A stretch of DNA of 64,000 nucleotides, from positions 124,001-188,000 of the forward strand of contig NZ_JH393259.1 in NCBI RefSeq assembly GCF_000236035.1, read 5' to 3'. Below are positions 63,126-64,000 of the stretch, piece after piece (position 1 is the first letter of the stretch; each line of letters begins with the position of its first letter). Made by a program: the position numbers and the translations under genes. This DNA is from Vreelandella boliviensis LC1 (GTDB lineage Bacteria > Pseudomonadota > Gammaproteobacteria > Pseudomonadales > Halomonadaceae). The notes under the pieces were generated by a model, which was given only the letters and a program-made list of their open reading frames with translations, searched no databases and was not told the DNA's origin.

Positions 63126-64000
63126 TGCTCGCAAGCGAGCAGCACACCCCGCTCATGACTCTATTACGGGTTGGCACTATTTTTGCGCCCGAGCGAATCG
63201 AAGCGACCGACATCCTCATGGCGGGGGGGAGAATCATTGCCCTGGGCAACGACCTCGACACTCCCAAGGGCTGGCCTGTTCGGGTGGTGGAAGCCCTGGA
63301 GCTTACCGCCGTTCCCGCCTTTATCGATCAGCATGTGCATGTCACTGGGGGTGGGGGCGAAGGCGGCTGCGGCACCCGTTGCCCTGAAATTTCGGCACAC
63401 GAAATCGCGGCGATGGGCATTGGCACGGTAGTGGGTGTACTGGGCACTGACGCTATCAGCCGTTCCCCCGCAAATCTACTGGCCAAGGTGCGTGGGCTTA
63501 GAGCCGAGGGCATATCGGCTTTCATGTACACCGGTGCCTATCGCGTTCCGCCCCCCACCCTGACCGGCGACATTCAACGCGACTTGGCCTGGATTCCAGA
63601 GGTCATTGGCCTGGGTGAAATCGCCATTTCGGATCATCGGTCGAGCCAACCACGCCAGGATGAAATCGAACGCATCGTCAGTGATACACGCATCGGTGCC
63701 ATGCTGGCTGGTAAACGAGGTATCTGCCATTTTCATATCGGTGACGGTAAGCGGGGACTGGAACCGCTGCGCAGGTTGCTAACGGAGACTGAGATTCCCG
63801 CCAATCAAGTGATTCCCACCCATGTGAATCGCCACCCTGCCTTGCTCGAGGAAGCCGCTGACTATGCTTTAGCATTTAACGCAAGTGTTGATGTTACCGC
63901 GTTTGAAGACGCCGGTGATGGACTGTCCGGCTTTGATGCGGTGTCTCGGTTACTCGAGTTAGGCGTACCACCAGAGCGCATCACCATGAGCTCTGACTGC
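63122..64000 (+). CDS. iadA: Isoaspartyl dipeptidase (partial, cut by window end)
   Basis: IadA hydrolyses beta-aspartyl dipeptides; here it would release Asp and Arg from the beta-Asp-Arg made by cyanophycinase. Only the first 293 residues are in the window. It reads ALELTAVPAFIDQHVHVTGG with the metal-binding HxH, GEGGCGTRCPEISAHE, LGTDAISRSPANLLAK, AFMYTGAYRVPPPTLTG, HFHIGDGKRGL and IPTHVNRH. The position of the carboxylated Lys in E. coli IadA appears as GLGEIAISDHRS, so a Glu may bridge the metals instead. The start ATG overlaps the cphA stop by four bases (ATGA; a second ATG follows at once). Confidence 0.93.
   Translation, partial: MMLASEQHTPLMTLLRVGTIFAPERIEATDILMAGGRIIALGNDLDTPKGWPVRVVEALELTAVPAFIDQHVHVTGGGGEGGCGTRCPEISAHEIAAMGIGTVVGVLGTDAISRSPANLLAKVRGLRAEGISAFMYTGAYRVPPPTLTGDIQRDLAWIPEVIGLGEIAISDHRSSQPRQDEIERIVSDTRIGAMLAGKRGICHFHIGDGKRGLEPLRRLLTETEIPANQVIPTHVNRHPALLEEAADYALAFNASVDVTAFEDAGDGLSGFDAVSRLLELGVPPERITMSSDC

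Overview
The window reads as a contiguous piece of a gammaproteobacterial chromosome, most likely Halomonas or a close relative in the Halomonadaceae. The assignment is an inference from gene content and order: dusB-fis, rsxABCDGE-nth, gyrA-serC-pheA-(tyrA-aroA)-cmk-rpsA, an MvaT-type rather than H-NS-type nucleoid protein, a PPi-dependent phosphofructokinase, and a tyrA-aroA fusion. No search was run; protein identities rest on recognised motifs and domain order.

Layout. 1-8.2 kb (minus strand): purH (cut by the window edge), fis, dusB, prmA, accC, accB, dsbD, ppa. 8.4-14.4 kb: a PP2C-like/kinase-like fusion with degraded catalytic motifs, a palindromic intergenic repeat, PPi-dependent phosphofructokinase, RNase T, argG and a HlyU-family protein. 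14.4-20.9 kb: a DUF294 nucleotidyltransferase-like gene facing a tightly coupled minus-strand operon of a receiver-only regulator, a membrane sensor fused to a DEDDh exonuclease, a small membrane protein and a symporter-histidine kinase. 21.1-29.2 kb: a queuosine-tRNA mannosyltransferase-like protein, a carbonic-anhydrase-like protein, nth and the complete Rnf/Rsx electron-transport operon. 29.4-34.7 kb: metG, an unknown small protein, an acyltransferase, rdgC and a thioesterase. 34.9-44.7 kb (plus strand): a gyrA to rpsA block coupling DNA topology, serine and aromatic amino-acid synthesis, CMP kinase and ribosomal protein S1. 44.9-55.6 kb: mvaT, an AraC regulator, a small unknown protein, a Tus-like replication-terminator protein, yacG, coaE, the type IV pilus genes pilD-pilC-pilB with two tandem pilins, a CigR-like secreted protein, an inositol-monophosphatase-family protein and tRNA-Pro(GGG).

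The last 8 kb, just downstream of tRNA-Pro and a transposase remnant, looks like an acquired metabolic island. It holds cyanophycinase, cyanophycin synthetase and isoaspartyl dipeptidase in an overlapping operon, facing a divergent pair made of an ATP-grasp enzyme and a CocE/NonD-type hydrolase. The three plus-strand enzymes make and fully degrade the Asp-Arg storage polymer. The divergent pair has no established role in that cycle and is the best candidate here for something undescribed. Other points of interest are the Tus-like protein outside the enterobacteria, the exonuclease-sensor operon, the double pseudoenzyme next to ppa and pfp, and a carboxysomal-type carbonic anhydrase site with no carboxysome genes in view.
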